Assembly: GCF_030272615.1 (NCBI RefSeq)
Contig: NC_081405.1
Span: 25,119,272-25,183,271, forward strand
Direction of reading: 5' to 3'
Length of the DNA stretch: 64,000 bases
Source of the DNA: Cryptomeria japonica
Taxonomy: Eukaryota > Streptophyta > Pinopsida > Cupressales > Cupressaceae
Shown: piece by piece, positions 22,893-35,168 of the stretch
Layout of the letters: each line of letters begins with the position of its first letter
Numbering within the stretch: position 1 is the stretch's first letter
Program-made: the position numbers and the translations under genes
Notes under the pieces: model-generated
Seen by the model: only the letters and a program-made list of their open reading frames with translations
Database searches by the model: none
Told to the model about the DNA's origin: nothing

Positions 22893-24645
22893 TCAGTGAA
22901 TGGAAGATAGCGGTAGGACCCCTAACTTACTTCTGAGATACTCAAAAGTGTCCCTTGGCAGTGGCTTGGTGAAGATGTCTGCTATTTGTTCCTTTGTGCT
23001 AACATACTCCAACACCACTTTCTTCTCTTGAGCTTCTTCTCTAAGATAATGATATTTGATAGAGATGTGCTTTGTCTTAGAGTGCATAACAGGATTCTTT
23101 GAAATGTTAATGGCACTAGTATTGTCACAGAATATAGTTACTGGCTCAGTAACTTTCTCATTTATAACATCCAATAGTTGTTTGATCCATGCTATGTTGG
23201 TACAATTCAATACTATAGCAACATATTCAGCTTCTGTTGTTGATTGTGAAACACATCCTTATTTCTTGCTAAGCCAACTCACTAGTCTTTCTCCTAAAAA
23301 GAAAGCTCCTCCACTTGTGTTTTTCCTGTCATCAATGTTGCCTACCCAATCAGCATCAGTATAAACTTTTAAATCAAAGTCATTTCCTTTCTGATATACT
23401 AAGCCATAATCCTTAGTGCCTTTCAAGTATCTAAAAATTCTTTTGATTCTTGTCATGTGTGTTTCCTTGGGATTTGCAGAGAATCTTGCAACTATACCTA
23501 CTGCATGTGCTATATCTGGCCTGTTATGAAAAACATATTGTAGCTTTCCAATCATGGATTGGTAAAGTGTCTCATCAACATATGCAAATTCATCAGTCTT
23601 TGATAGTTTATAGTTGGTAGTCATAGGAGTACTTACTGGTTTTGAATCCTCCATTCCAAATTTCTTCAAGATTTCCTTTATGTACTTGGATTGAGTAATG
23701 ACAATCTCATTTTTCATTTGCAGTATCTGTAAACCTATAAAATACAAATATGGCTGAAATCAGTATTCCATTTTCATCATTCTTCATGTACATATTGATG
23801 TTCTCACTTGTCCTTATAAAATAAATCTTAATCAAATAAGAGTGCAATCTTTCATACCATGCTCTAGGTGCTTGTTTCAAACCATATAATGCTTTGTTCA
23901 ATTTACATACTTGATCTTTATTATTGTCTTCAGCAAATCCTTCAGGTTGTTCAATAAAAACTTCTTCTTCTAATATACCATTCAAAAATGCAGATTTGAC
24001 ATCCATTTGATATATCTTGAAATTTTTGTAAGCAATGTATGCCAACAATGTTCTTACTCCTTCTAGTCTAGCCACAGGTGCAAAAGTTTCACCATAATCA
24101 ATTCCTTCTTCTTGCGCATAACCTTTGCAAACTAGTCTTGCTTTATTTTGAATGACCTCTCCTTTTTCATTCAACTTGTTTCTGAAAATCCACTTTGTAT
24201 CGATTACATTTTTGTCCTTCGGTCTTGGGATTAGTGTCCATGTGTCATTCTTCTTGATTTGATCAATCTCTTCTGTCATAGCATTTATCCAATCTTCACT
24301 GTTAAATGCCTCTTTCACTATTCTTGGTTCAAATTCAGATATCAGACATGTGTTCAGTCTCAGTTTGTTCCTTGACATCACTAGATCATCCTTATCTCCT
24401 ATAATCTAACTTGGTGCATGATGTCTTCTGACATATTTGGCTAATACAGGCTTGATAGGCTCTGTATGATCTTCTTCATCACTCAGTAACTGGATATTCT
24501 CTTCATTTCCTTTTGTAGTTTTCTCGGTAGGACTTGTCGGTTGAACATAGACAAATTCATCATAGTCTTCTGGTTCCTTGGAATTTCCTTCATCATTTCT
24601 TTCTGAAAATTCATCAATTTTCACATTTGCACTTTCTACTATTTT
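22893..24645 (-). pseudogene. A2 copia RT and RNase H (broken)
   Basis: In sense order: an acidic integrase-RT linker (24406-24645), RT blocks [42 protein letters not shown] and [13 protein letters not shown] (23707-24381), then a different frame with YFIGLQILQ (23259-23747), and RNase H with YTDADWVGN, FCDNTSAINIS and DIFTKPLP (to 22893). The catalytic VDD segment that should lie between is absent. The frame changes near 23710-23750 with a short deletion, removing the RT active site. A stop at 23259-23261 splits RNase H. Confidence 0.9.
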
Positions 24646-25034
24646 GTTTACCGACAAGGTTATTTGCTCAGTAACATAGTATAGTATTAACCTTACAATC
24701 AATAACATATGTATGATATCAAAACAATCTAAACATCATGATCTCATCATTGTCTAACTTGGTAATAGTTGCCCATTGAATAACTTATTCATCCCCTTAT
24801 TCATCATATTCTTTTTGTGTCTTTTACCGACATCTTTATACTAATGAAATCATACTTCTCAAGATATGGCAACATCACACTGAATTAGAAAATCAATTTC
24901 TTGACATCAATGACAAAATAATAATATTAAGATAGTAAACATCCTTAATCGGTTATATCCATAATCATCAACAACCTTCTCAATATCCTTATTGAAATGC
25001 CAACAATCTCTCCTTGTTTGTTATAATGCCAACA
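24646..25034 (-). repeat. A2 truncated 5' LTR
   Basis: 389 bp matching positions 22118-22506 of the 3' LTR without net length change. Its sense 5' end is intact; the inner R-U5 part is deleted. Confidence 0.92.
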
Positions 25035-25271
25035 TGGATTGATATTGTGGGTCACAAATCCCACCATGGTTTTTCCTCTTTGAGGTTTTCACATATAATT
25101 TTGTGTGTTATGGTTCTCATTTATGTGATTGTCTTATTGGTCGCTTTACTTCTTTCAATTGTGTATGTACCTATATACCGGTTGGTGTATGCATGTTTTA
25201 ATAAGGCTAAAATTGATCATTTTGGTATAACACTAATTCACTACCCCTCTCAGTGTTATTGGATTCCAACA

Positions 25272-28030
25272 TTCTCAATATCAAAAAAATAAAAAAATAC
25301 AAAAATAAATCAAGAAAAATACAAAAACAAATGAAAAAATGGAAAAAGTAAAGAAAAATCAATTCATCCATCAGTGAAAACCACTTCGTGGCACTATGGG
25401 AAAGTACCTTGGTGAAAACCCAGTTTCAGGCATCAAGGTAAATAAACTAGATCCATCGTCTGCTTGGACAAACTAGTTTTTTTAATCCCCACCCCCCCTA
25501 AGCCCCGTGGTTTTGCCACTTTTATAGTGTTCGCAACCAAATTTTTCTTCACACCATATCCTTTCCCCGCCCACCCACCTGGTATCCTTATTCCATAAAT
25601 CAAATAATCTGACATGCAGATCACAAATGCTCACTTGTGGAGATAATCAATTTAAATGTGCAAAATAAACTGACATGACTCAAATAGTGAGATTAGTTGC
25701 TTCAAATGCTTTGATGTAACATGACTCATTTTGTTATCCTCCACCATATCCTCTCCTATTTCCTCCCACACATCCATCCAAATCCCATATTCCATAAAAA
25801 AATTGAATATTCTAATGTCTTTCAAAGCCCAGCCATGATAAGGATTGTACAACTTTACTCATAAGTGAATCTATGTAGGATGATACCCATGTTGATTTAC
25901 CATCATTTTCCATGCTTCTCTTGTAGCAAGTTGTCTCCTTCATTCTTCAATCCATGCCACCACATAAGCCTTCCCATCCCACTCCTAGAACATCTAATCT
26001 CTTAATGAATATGCATGATGGTGACACTCTCTCTAGCCTCGCTTGCAGCCAGTTGTCTCCTTCATTCTTTAATCCATGCCACTACATAAACCTTCACCAC
26101 CTCACTAGTGGATATCAAGGTTATTTGTATCTTCATGAGATGATGAGTCTTTGTCCCAACCATGAATAGGGATCATCCCAACACACTGAGCTTTCATCCC
26201 ACCACTCTAAGTTTTTTTCCCATCACATTGAGCTTTCATCCCAATACACTGAGCTTAACCCCTGATTCTTGAGCTTGAGCTTGAGCTTGAGCTTCTTCTT
26301 GACTTGTGCATCATCCAGGCACTCATCCGCATGAGCTTAATCAAGTCTTTGCAATCAGCACCGCATCCACATACATATGTCCATACCACCTGCTCTGTTG
26401 CCTATTCAACTCCTCATGCCCATTGGGATGCATCCTTCCCATATCCAGCAGTTTATCCATAATCCTAAGTCCTAATTTTGGCAATAGATGTCAGTTATCC
26501 TTGTGCATTTTGTTTGCATGCTTTGGTTTATTTCTTTGATTTGCATCATTTTGTCCTATGACTACTCATATACAGCTGCTAGGATCATCCTATATCTTAG
26601 TATGTTTTGGGTGGGTGTACACTGGGGAATGTCTTTGTGGTATGGTGTGTTTGATGGTTTTTCTTGCACAAACCTACAACCCCGTATTTACATCTACACT
26701 GTGTTTACACAGTTGTGTGCAAGGGACACTTATTGTCTAAGAGTTAGTCCACACCTTGGATCTTCATAACATCCTAATTCCTATAATCCATGGTGTAGAT
26801 CATCCTTCGCGATATGAAAACTAGGTTTTCTCTCCACATATGCACAACAACAAAATCCCTCTATCTCTATCTATTCGCCCATCATATCCATGCATTTCAG
26901 AGAGCTCAATTTATTCACTTCTTCCTTTCCTCTATCTAGACCTATATCATTGCATTTTGGTTGACACATTTTAAAAACAATTTCACTTGCCTTAATCATT
27001 ATCATTAGTGGTACATTTTGTATTAGCACTAATTGCATTATTTAGGTTCATTATCATATTTATTTGCATTATTCACTTTCATACATATTTATCATTTTCA
27101 TATAGTTGCATTATCATTATCATTTTTTGCACATCTTCATTAACGTTTGCATTTTTTTAGGTGCATTACATATTAGGATCATAATAAATATTGATGTAAG
27201 TTTAATTAAATCCCATTCAAAATTAAAATCTCATCTAGTACTGCAATCATTAATAATTACAGTATTAAATATAAAACATTTGAAAATAATCACATTTTGG
27301 TAAGTTAGTTGAGAACAAGTTCAACACACTTTCAAGACCATTGTGTTTATAATACTAGTGGTTGAATAAGGGTTCTCGTGGGGCACTATCCATCAGGATC
27401 TTGCTCAAACATTAATTTTTTACGTGAATGGTCATGTAAGTCATTAAACGGCCGCACTATTTTGGTTGTTATTTTTTTTAGTGGCTAAATAAGGGTTTTC
27501 ATTACACGGAAGATTATTGCACTTTTCATATTATTTAGTTATCATATTTAATATAAAATCATTCATTCATCTATCATCTTAGGAAGCATTAATTACACCG
27601 CACTCACATCATTATGTATCACATGTATACATATCATAGTCATCTGCAATGCATCATAACATAAGCATAAAAATTTAAAAAATTGCATATTATATAGATA
27701 TACATCATACACATGCATCTTGCATCCACAACATGTTCGCACCATCATCAATAGCACATGCATAAAAACATCTCAAAATCATCCATCCTGCATCACAAAT
27801 AGGTCAAATCATATTCATCATATGCACAATAATCGTCAACCATCACATAATAAAACAATAATCAAAGTCCATCAAATTCCATCATAAAGTCCATAAGCAT
27901 ACATATGTGCCACCAAAATCGCATCTCTTATGTATCAAAAAATTAAATGTCGACCATATCAAAGTACAATGATATAATCCCCAAAGGGTCAAAAATAGTG
28001 TGTCACATACATCTAGAGCACTATCATGTG
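25272..28030 (+). other. T1 interior / AT-rich repeat DNA, no gene recognised
   Basis: It starts with an A-rich stretch. A diverged phrase (GAAAACCACTTCGTGGC, then AAGTACC, near 25376-25428) is shared with element L in reverse orientation. A direct repeat of about 50 bp (TTGTCTCCTTCATTC...) occurs near 25930 and 26050. CATCCCA...ACTGAGCTT quasi-repeats occur at 26170-26260, and (GAGCTT)n at 26271-26294. Short frames here show no domain. Probably interior of a degraded Tat-like gypsy element whose 3' LTR starts at 31864. Confidence 0.45.
26271..26294. repeat. (GAGCTT)n short tandem repeat
   Basis: Four hexamer copies visible, embedded in longer GAGCTT-containing quasi-repeats. Confidence 0.85.
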
Positions 28031-30960
28031 TTCTCTCAATCACCTCCCCCTGCTGCTGAACTTGAAGGCCCACCTGGAGGTCATGGTGCCCGCATCCCTA
28101 CGGACTCGCCTGACTGACGAGTCTGTGTCTTGTGAGATACATGTTGGTAATTGACACTTATTTTATTAGTTTAATATGTTGTCATTGATGGCAACATATT
28201 CTGGCTTTAATTTCTTTGGTTTGGTAGTTTACCGACAGACACTTCACCGACACCGACACCGACACTGACATTGGCAGGTATCTTCACCAGTAGGAAGGAT
28301 TCTTTGGGTACCAGCATTGGAGACCGACATCATATGGGAGATCTGGCAATCAAAAATTTATTTTAATATTTATGTATATATCTATTGAGCTGACATGTAT
28401 ATTCATTTTGTAATTATCTATGTAAGCCGACATAAGGCATGAAGGATTGTAAGGGTATATAGGTTAATTTATTAGATCATTTTTGTGATATGTGTGAGAT
28501 ATAGGAGAATGTGATGATGTTTTGTAATGCGAAGATCATGTATGTGAGGATATTTATGTAAGAGGTTATTTTGGTAAGGTTTTAGGGTTTCAAAACCGGA
28601 ACAGTCAGAGCTTGAACCGGAACTTTATCAGGCATACCAGATGCTATAAATGAGTTCAGTTTTATTTTTTATTATTCAAAGTGACTGTAGTTAGTGAGAC
28701 TCATTTGTGATGAGCAGTGTGCTCTAGGCTATAAGCCTTCCTGCAAGTGTGGGCTGCCATATTTTGTAATATCTTTTCATATGGCCAGTGGATTGATATT
28801 GTAGGTCACAAATCCCACCGTGGTTTTTCCTCTTTGAGGTTTTCCATGTATAATTCTCTGTGTTATGGTATTCATTTGTGTGATTGGCTTATTGATTTCT
28901 TTACTTCTTTCAATTATATATGTATCGGTTTTACCGATTGGTGAATGCATGTTATGATAAGGTTAAAATTGAACATTCTGGTATAACACTGATTCACCCC
29001 CCCTCTCATTGTTCTTGGATTCCAACAATAAGGTGCTCTCTACATATGATGGTGCTCATTTGTCTCCTGGTACGATCTAATGGTACAAATATTTGTAGTA
29101 CTGGGCCTTGCGAGCTAATCTCTCTGCTCGTTGTTGTCCAACAACTACATCACCAAATACCTGTATGATCCCTGCTTTCTCCAACATCCATTGAGCCACA
29201 TCCTTCTCACCCTGCAGCCTCACTGCATCTGCCTCTTCCCTCCCTAGTCTGGCCCATAGAGTATACACCTCATCATCCATCCTCTCTAGCTCTACTCTCA
29301 TCTATGAGATGGAATCCCCACTCCACGCCTCCTCCAAGAGTCTCTCCTTCTCATCCCTCTCGTGTCGTAGATCTGAGACCTTTTTCAAGGTTGTCTATAA
29401 GCTCTCCCTCAGATCATCCATCTCCTTGGTTAGTCAAGCCACCTTTGATTGTAAGTTGTCTTCCCTAGCCCTCTCGACTCCCAACTCCTCCTCAAGGCTC
29501 CCAGTCCTCCCCCTTATGACATTCCTCCCTCACAACTCCTCCTCTAATCTCTTCTCTCTCTCCAACACCACCCTATGATACTCTACTTGGGAAATCCATC
29601 CTGCCTACATTGGCATCTATCCTTGTACTTTCTCACCCCATACTTGTATGTCAGGAATATCCATGGGCTTGACACCCTCATCTCCTCCCTCCACTATGGC
29701 TACCCCACTGATCTATAATGTTGGTGGTTGTACTTGTATTGATACCTCTACTCAAGGCACCTGTTGTCCTCCTCTCCTTCCTCTCCTCCATCCCCCTACT
29801 CCTCCTCGCCTCTCCCTCTATCATCCTCCTTCTATTGTCGCTCAACCCATCCTCCTCTCCCCCTACTACCTCATCGACTGAGGGTCGTAGCTCATCCTCC
29901 TCTAACACACCTGGTATGTTGATTCTTCCTGGCCTATGGGCCCCCCACCAATAGGAATATGCACCCATGCAACCGACCATCCCATGGAACCATCTTTGTT
30001 GTCTCTCAGCTAATGCATCCCTCCAACAGTCTCACTACCTGCCCCCAGACTCCTGCCTCTCATGTGATCTGTAGATATAGCCTCGGATGGCCGACTATAT
30101 CATGTACCTTTCCAAAATACCTCATCACTTTGTGTGGTACATAGTGATCAATCACGTATACAAATGTGCTAAATAACCAACACTTTGTTTGTGCCCAGGC
30201 TAGCTACCAATCACCTCGCCACTGCTCGCTATCCATATAGGGGCACCAATGAAAAAGCATCATCTCGTCAAAGATGCACCTCCAATACCACATAGCCCCC
30301 AACCTGTGATTATCTAAGAGACCCTTGTATCTATCCACATAAGTTAACTGTCACCTCCTGTCCTATCTCCCTAGCGGTCGTGTCACCGTGATATGCTCCC
30401 ATGCCCAAATGTGTAGTAATGTAATCCTTGTGTTGAGGTTCTGATAATCCCGATATACACATAGATGCATGTCATGGTAAACTATCTGAGCATCACTACT
30501 CCCCATGTGTAGGTCACAACATCCTCCAACATATATTACATGCAGCAGCTCCACCCAATAGAGAATCCATGGCCAAAAAGGTCTGGCATCAGCTGACCAC
30601 TGATCAATCCACATATGAATAATACTAGGTGCGGAACGTGTCTAATCTACATCGTCTGTCCCAGGTGCATCTGCATCCCATCCATAGGTAGTGCATCATA
30701 CTCACACACCTTCCATAAGTAGTAATCTCCACCATCGAGCATATACTCGGGAATCATGCCTCATATGGGGATCTTTAAGATCCTCCAAACATCTAACAAT
30801 GTAATGATGGCCTCTCCTATCGGCAGATGGAAGGTGCATGTCCTGCTATCCCACCGCTCCATTAACGTTGTCAACATGGTAGTATGAACCCTAATCTAGG
30901 GCCATCTCCCAACGAACCCTAGACCCACTGTGCTCAAGATATCTCTCATCTTCTCTCAAC
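28031..30960 (-). pseudogene. Plant mobile domain (PMD) pseudogene
   Basis: Minus-strand translation shows PMD (aminotransferase-like, MAIN-type) hallmarks in order: MERWDSRTCTFHLPIGEAI then TLLDVWRILKIPI (about 30870-30750), LLHIWAWEHITVTRP (about 30420-30370), PHKVMRYFGKV (about 30150-30090), and a charged coiled-coil-like tail (29077-29301). A GGDG/Ser-Ala-rich end lies near 28030-28100. PMD proteins are known from plant transposons and from host genes that act in silencing. Many stops and shifts are present, and a solo family-D LTR splits the tail at 28142-29027. It runs antisense to the presumed T1 LTR at 31864, so it may be an antisense extra ORF of T1. Confidence 0.75.
28142..29027 (+). 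mobile_element. Solo family-D copia LTR
   Basis: 886 bp from TGTTGGTAATTG to CCAACA, aligned with the D1 LTR (20291-20984 plus 25040-25271). It contains (ACCGAC)n near 28244-28266, a TATATAGG box near 28463, the hairpin near 28800-28850 and the U5 motif 28990-29009. Flanks are ATACA (28137-28141) and ATAAG (29028-29032), only three matching bases, so the target duplication is decayed. PMD sequence continues on both sides. Confidence 0.88.
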
Positions 30961-31863
30961 TAGCAGTACAATCTCATGGTCGGAGACCAGTGCTCTCATG
31001 ATGTGAGTGGTCCTGCCTCCCCCTACACCCAATCAATTCACCTCATTAGTCTACTTATATTACCCTATGCTAGCCTATCTTATCCTATTTCTATCCCACC
31101 TCATTCCCAGGGCATGTATGCACCCCCTTGATCCTTCTTATCCCCTCTCTATATTTCATTTTCCCCTCTCTAGCCTCCCTAGTGGAGACATTGAAACCAT
31201 GGTGCATGTGTCATGCCATAGGCATAGACTTCAAAGCACAATCTTTGCCCTCCTTTGAACCCCACCCTTCAGCATCAATCGACACTTGCATCAACGTCGA
31301 TTGTTGGTGCTTGCATTGATCCCCTTTTCTTTACCCTTTCAACGATCAACGTCTCTGCCCCGCCAACTTTCTATCCTATTAATTACCCTTAATAAATATA
31401 CTAACCTACTAAATCACAAAGTGGGATCGAGGTACATACAGGTGCGCCATACTCGGTCAGTCACTTGTGGCATCTGACCCTCGCAACACGATGCTCATGC
31501 ATAGGAACACAACCCATTTCTCTCCAAGGGCTTTGTGCTCTCTAAATTCTCTAAAGGTGTATGTGACACTGAACCTTCCTAGGGCCTCGTGTGGCTTATA
31601 TAAGGGCCCTCATGGCCCCATTTTCTTGCCCTTCTATCAATTCGTTCCCTTTCTGCTCCCATCATTATTTTCTCTTCACATCTTCCCTTTTCCTCTTTTT
31701 TTCTGTTATTTTCTTCTTTTTTCAAGAATTTCCCCAAAAAAATTTAAAAATTATTGGTTAAATTCTCGAGGGGGCATATACTACCCTCGTCTTCATGTTG
31801 GGGCATCCTCTTCTTGTCTTTTACCCATTGCCAATTTTGTCGCTACGTAAAAGAGAGGCAAAA
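30961..31863 (+). other. T1 3' UTR region with TATA-like box and purine tract
   Basis: Open stretches here are C/T-rich and show no domain. Visible signals are CTTATATAAGG at 31595-31605 and CTCGAGGGGGCATA near 31766. The latter phrase resembles CCCGAGGGGGCATA on the minus strand of L near 15035. A purine-rich AAAAGAGAGGCAAAA ends at 31863, directly before TGTAGACG. This fits the end of a gypsy element just before its 3' LTR. Confidence 0.5.
31595..31605 (+). promoter_or_regulatory. TATA-like box
   Basis: CTTATATAAGG in an otherwise C/T-rich stretch about 270 bp before the T1 LTR. It is palindromic, so orientation is uncertain. Could be a remnant promoter or chance. Confidence 0.3.
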
Positions 31864-32394
31864 TGTAGACGTCTAAAATTAATTAAATTAAATATTTAAT
31901 TAATTTATCCTTTCTACATAATTAATTTATTTAATCATGATCCCCGTTATTCTTCTCAAAATTAATTAAATTTATTTTAATTAATCCTGTCACTATAGTC
32001 CAATAATTGATTAATGAATTAAATCAATTGTCCCATATTCATCTAAAGTGCTCAAAATTAATTAATTTTTCTGAAAATTCCCTTTAGTTAATTAATTCAA
32101 ACTAATTAATTAAATCATGTGATTCCTGCAAATCATTTTTCCTAATCCACACAGTTTAATTAATTCTTCTAAAAACCCACTTAACATTATTTCCCAATTT
32201 TTAATTCCTCCACTCATTCTCTTTCCTCTTGTCAAATCCTCCTACAAATCCCACTTGTCTTCTTATCTCTTGTCAATCTTCCTAATCCCCCTTTTCATCA
32301 TTTGGTAGTGGACAATCCCCATGATTAGCCTCCAAGTCAACCAATTGTCATAAATGGTGAGTCCCCTCTTATCCTCTCCACCTTCCAACCTTAA
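31864..32394 (+). repeat. Gypsy-type LTR fragment of T1
   Basis: It starts TGTAGACG after a purine tract and is dense in AATTAATTAAA words, like the LTRs of L, T2 and S. It is interrupted at 32394 by solo LTR F; only about 26 bp more (33854-33879) can belong to it before a second TGTAGACA LTR starts. The 3' end is therefore missing or unrecognisable. Confidence 0.6.
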
Positions 32395-33848
32395 TGTTGA
32401 ACACAGAGTACCACTGAGAGGGGGGTGAATCAGTGGTTCCTAAACTATTTCCTCTTTTAAGGCAACTTCAAAATACCGGTTGTTATCTTAAGCACTAACC
32501 AATCAAACTAGTAAAGCAAATGGGAAGACCAAAGAAGACAAACACACAAATGCACTCCACAACACTAGATGTACGAGGAAAACCCAATATGGGAAAAACC
32601 TCAGTGAGAAATGTTGCTGGAGACTACTGCTCTAACCTAGCCTCACAAGTGAAACACTGAATTACAAAGATTTAGGGCACCAACCCAAGGAGCACCAAGC
32701 TCCAACTTGGTGATGTATATTGAAATACAATTTAGATACAATTATGGCTTCTTGTTGCAAATGAGTTATGCAACTCTTGATCAAATATGTTACTATCGGT
32801 TGTCAGTCTTCTTCTTCTTTACTGGATCTCACATTGTTGGTTGTGAGATCACTCTCTCTAATTCTTGGCCTCTCTTCTCTCTCTCACAGTCTCGCAACTC
32901 ATTGTGTCACACTTGGATGCCGCCTTGCTCAACCACACCTTACTGGTTTGCTCAATTGTTGAACCTGCTATAGTTAAACCGGTACTCAATTACTGTCAGC
33001 TAAACCCTCTCATCAGTATGCTTGTTGACTCACTTTATCTGCTCTCAAGCTCTCTTCACTCTTCTTCTCCTCCTCAAGCATCAACCTTTTCTGTTTCGAG
33101 CTTGTATTTTTATAATCATGGATTCCGCCAAGAATGCATTCAAACACTGTCATATTAGGTTTTCCTTTTCCAGCTCAATCCAAATCCCCTTTGATATGAC
33201 TTTCTTTTTAGGGATATGATCTTTATGACAACGATCAATCACCAGTCGAACTTCACATTCCAATGTGCGTTTTCTGAATCTAGAGGTCTGAACCACGCTT
33301 TTCTGCTTTTCTCTGTCACTTGTCATTAATGGCTTTGTTGTTTCTTTCACCTAATAGGTACAAAGATCAAATATTTTTGCAAGATCATTGCTATTGCTTT
33401 CCAAGCTTGCCTTCCTCGAGGTGCAATCTTCTAGCATCTTCTGTGACTTGTGAGTTCCTCATAAAAGTTGACCTCCTGCATATTTGTTACATCGATGCAC
33501 ACTCCACCGACCTATGTAATACCTCCACCTAGCATCTAGTTGTCATGCTTGTCGACATCCACCTTTTCTTGGATTCCTATGTTGGTTTGTCATACTTTGT
33601 CAACCCAGATTGACTACCGATTTAGTCTATGTTACCGGTATGATCATCAAACATCCTTTATCCCGATTTATGCGTTATCGATAATCCTTCTTTACCAGTA
33701 GATGACCCAAGCCATGTGTACTAGTAGCCTTCCTTTTGTCGGCTCACTCTCATGTGTATTTCCATCATATCGGTCACCCCTTTTTACTTACTGGTGACCT
33801 TGCCAAACAGGTTGACATCAATGACAACTTAATGCCAAATTGCCAACA
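32395..33848 (-). mobile_element. Solo copia LTR F with target duplication
   Basis: 1454 bp from TGTTGAAC to CCAACA on the plus strand. The perfect 5-bp duplication CTTAA lies at 32390-32394 and 33849-33853. The sense strand has a TATAAAAATA box near 33103-33115, the hairpin near 32569-32610 and the U5 motif 32415-32432. There is no internal region, so it is a solo LTR left by recombination between two LTRs. Confidence 0.92.
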
Positions 33849-33879
33849 CTTAAATGCACCTAATTGGGTCATTTCAAGG

Positions 33880-34233
33880 TGTAGACACATAAAATTGACT
33901 AAATTAATATTTAATTAATTATGACTTTATCGCATGGTTAATTTAACTAATCATATTAGCCTACCATTACCTTTAAATCAATTAAATTATATTTAATTAA
34001 TATCCCCTTTCCACTTCTTTCAAATATTGATTTATTTCAATAAATCAAACTATATTCATGTTCAAACAAGGAAGACCGAAATGGCGTAGGGAGCATCATA
34101 AGTGAAGTATTTCTTTATGTTCATGTTTCTCATTTATGCTTTTTCATACTTCCTTGATATCATTTTAAAAATATTTTTATTTGTAATGGTTTCTAATCTT
34201 ACTAATCTCGACTAACCGTTTTGACGCGATACA
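33880..34233 (+). repeat. T2 gypsy-type 5' LTR (short)
   Basis: It begins TGTAGACACATAAAATTG and ends GCGATACA, followed at once by a primer-site-like TTTGGTGAACCTGAC. At 354 bp it is short compared with other LTRs here, so an internal deletion is possible. No second copy is in the window because T2 is truncated on the right. Confidence 0.6.
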
Positions 34234-34250
34234 TTTGGTGAACCTGACAT
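34234..34250 (+). other. Primer-site-like sequence of T2
   Basis: TTTGGTGAACCTGACAT starts directly after the LTR end ACA. The TGG three bases in is where a tRNA 3' CCA would pair. The tRNA is not identified. Confidence 0.5.
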
Positions 34251-35168
34251 GAATTTAGATGTTATTAATTACCATTGTTATACACTTATTTCTTTGAATG
34301 TCTGTTAGTATGTTAATAGTTATTCTAAAACTATAATCTACACAGTAAAACCGGTATCCATGCAGTATTCTTTTATGATATTTTTTTGAGAAATCATGTA
34401 ATCACACAATCATCTTTAAGGCGTTCTTTCTAAACCAGTGTGAGCCGATGTATGGATGCTTCTCCAAATGATGCACCGTTCCACGCAGTTGTGCACGAAA
34501 GTAACTGGTGAAGGTTTATCGATTTTCTTTACACCTTCCAATTGCATTTACTTTGAAAGTCTTTTTTGTTATTAAGAAAATTAAAAAAAATACAAAAGCT
34601 TTGTTTCAAAGCACACGTGACGGCTACAGGGGTCAATCTCTTCATTTATATAGCTTTCTTGCTTTCTAATTAGTGGCTTTAGAGTAGCTTTATTTTTATT
34701 CATTAACATAGTTTTTCGATTAGCTTTTTGAAAATGGATTTTTAATTAGTTTTTTTTTTTTTAAGTCTTTTTTTAATTTATTAAACTTTGTTTTTGATTA
34801 ATTTTTGTAAATGGTTTTTTTTAGATAGTCTTTTAGAATAGAATTTTTTTATATAGTTTAAATTAGTTTTTTTTTTTTAAGTAGTTTTTTTTTAAATTTG
34901 GATTTTTAAGTTCAGATTTAATTTTGTTTTTTTTAGTGTGATTTTGTTAGTGTGATTAAATTAGTGATTTTTGTTACTTTAATTGGTTATGTCAATCTAT
35001 TTTTTACTTTGGAAACTAATTTTGGTCTTACGTTTTGTGCAAGACATTAAGGAGCATCTTTCTAACAAATTTTCTTGCAGGGTTTGATGACTTTTAATTT
35101 GCAATATTTTTTTGTAAAATCTCTAATGGTGGAAATTGATCAACCCTAGGATAGGGAATTTTTGCTCT
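34251..35168 (+). other. T2 leader, T-rich, no gene
   Basis: Long T tracts (34740-34930) and AT-rich sequence with no supported frame. A splice-acceptor-like TTTTCTTGCAGG lies near 35071-35082, but no donor can be paired with confidence. Confidence 0.5.

Larger units (their letters stand above)
20985..25034 (-). mobile_element. A2: internally deleted family-A copia
   Basis: On the plus strand it runs 3' LTR (20985-22506), purine tract, RNase H, RT, integrase linker, then abruptly a 389-bp remnant of the 5' LTR (24646-25034). The 5' LTR's inner 1.13 kb, the primer site, gag, protease and the integrase core are missing in one deletion whose junction is near 24646. Outer ends and target duplication are intact, so the loss happened inside the element after insertion or in the copied RNA/cDNA. 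It cannot move by its own proteins. Confidence 0.92.
20980..25039. repeat. 5-bp target duplication around A2 (TGGAT)
   Basis: TGGAT occurs at 20980-20984 and again at 25035-25039, directly flanking the TG and CA ends of A2. Removing A2 and one copy restores continuous family-D LTR sequence, as judged against 28142-29027. Confidence 0.95.
20291..25271 (+). repeat. Family-D 3' LTR of D1, split by A2
   Basis: The LTR starts TGTTAGCAATTG at 20291, is interrupted at 20984 and resumes at 25040, ending CCAACA at 25271 (about 926 bp without the insert). It aligns with the solo LTR at 28142-29027 in the same orientation. Shared landmarks are the ACCGACAC-rich segment (20400-20440), a GGTATATAGG box near 20630, TGCAAGTGCAGGCCC near 20930, the hairpin near 25046-25092 and the U5 motif near 25234-25255. 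Confidence 0.88.

Noticed and set aside
28137-29032. Perfect target duplication of the D solo LTR
   Set aside because: Flanks are ATACA and ATAAG; only ATA matches, so no duplication is claimed.
29678-29954. Plus-strand frames of ~77 aa
   Set aside because: They lie opposite the PMD pseudogene tail, and their Leu/Ser/Pro richness is the antisense of a Gly/Glu/Arg-rich stretch.
31007-31850. Series of overlapping plus-strand frames
   Set aside because: C/T-rich noncoding end of T1; no conserved motif and several competing frames.
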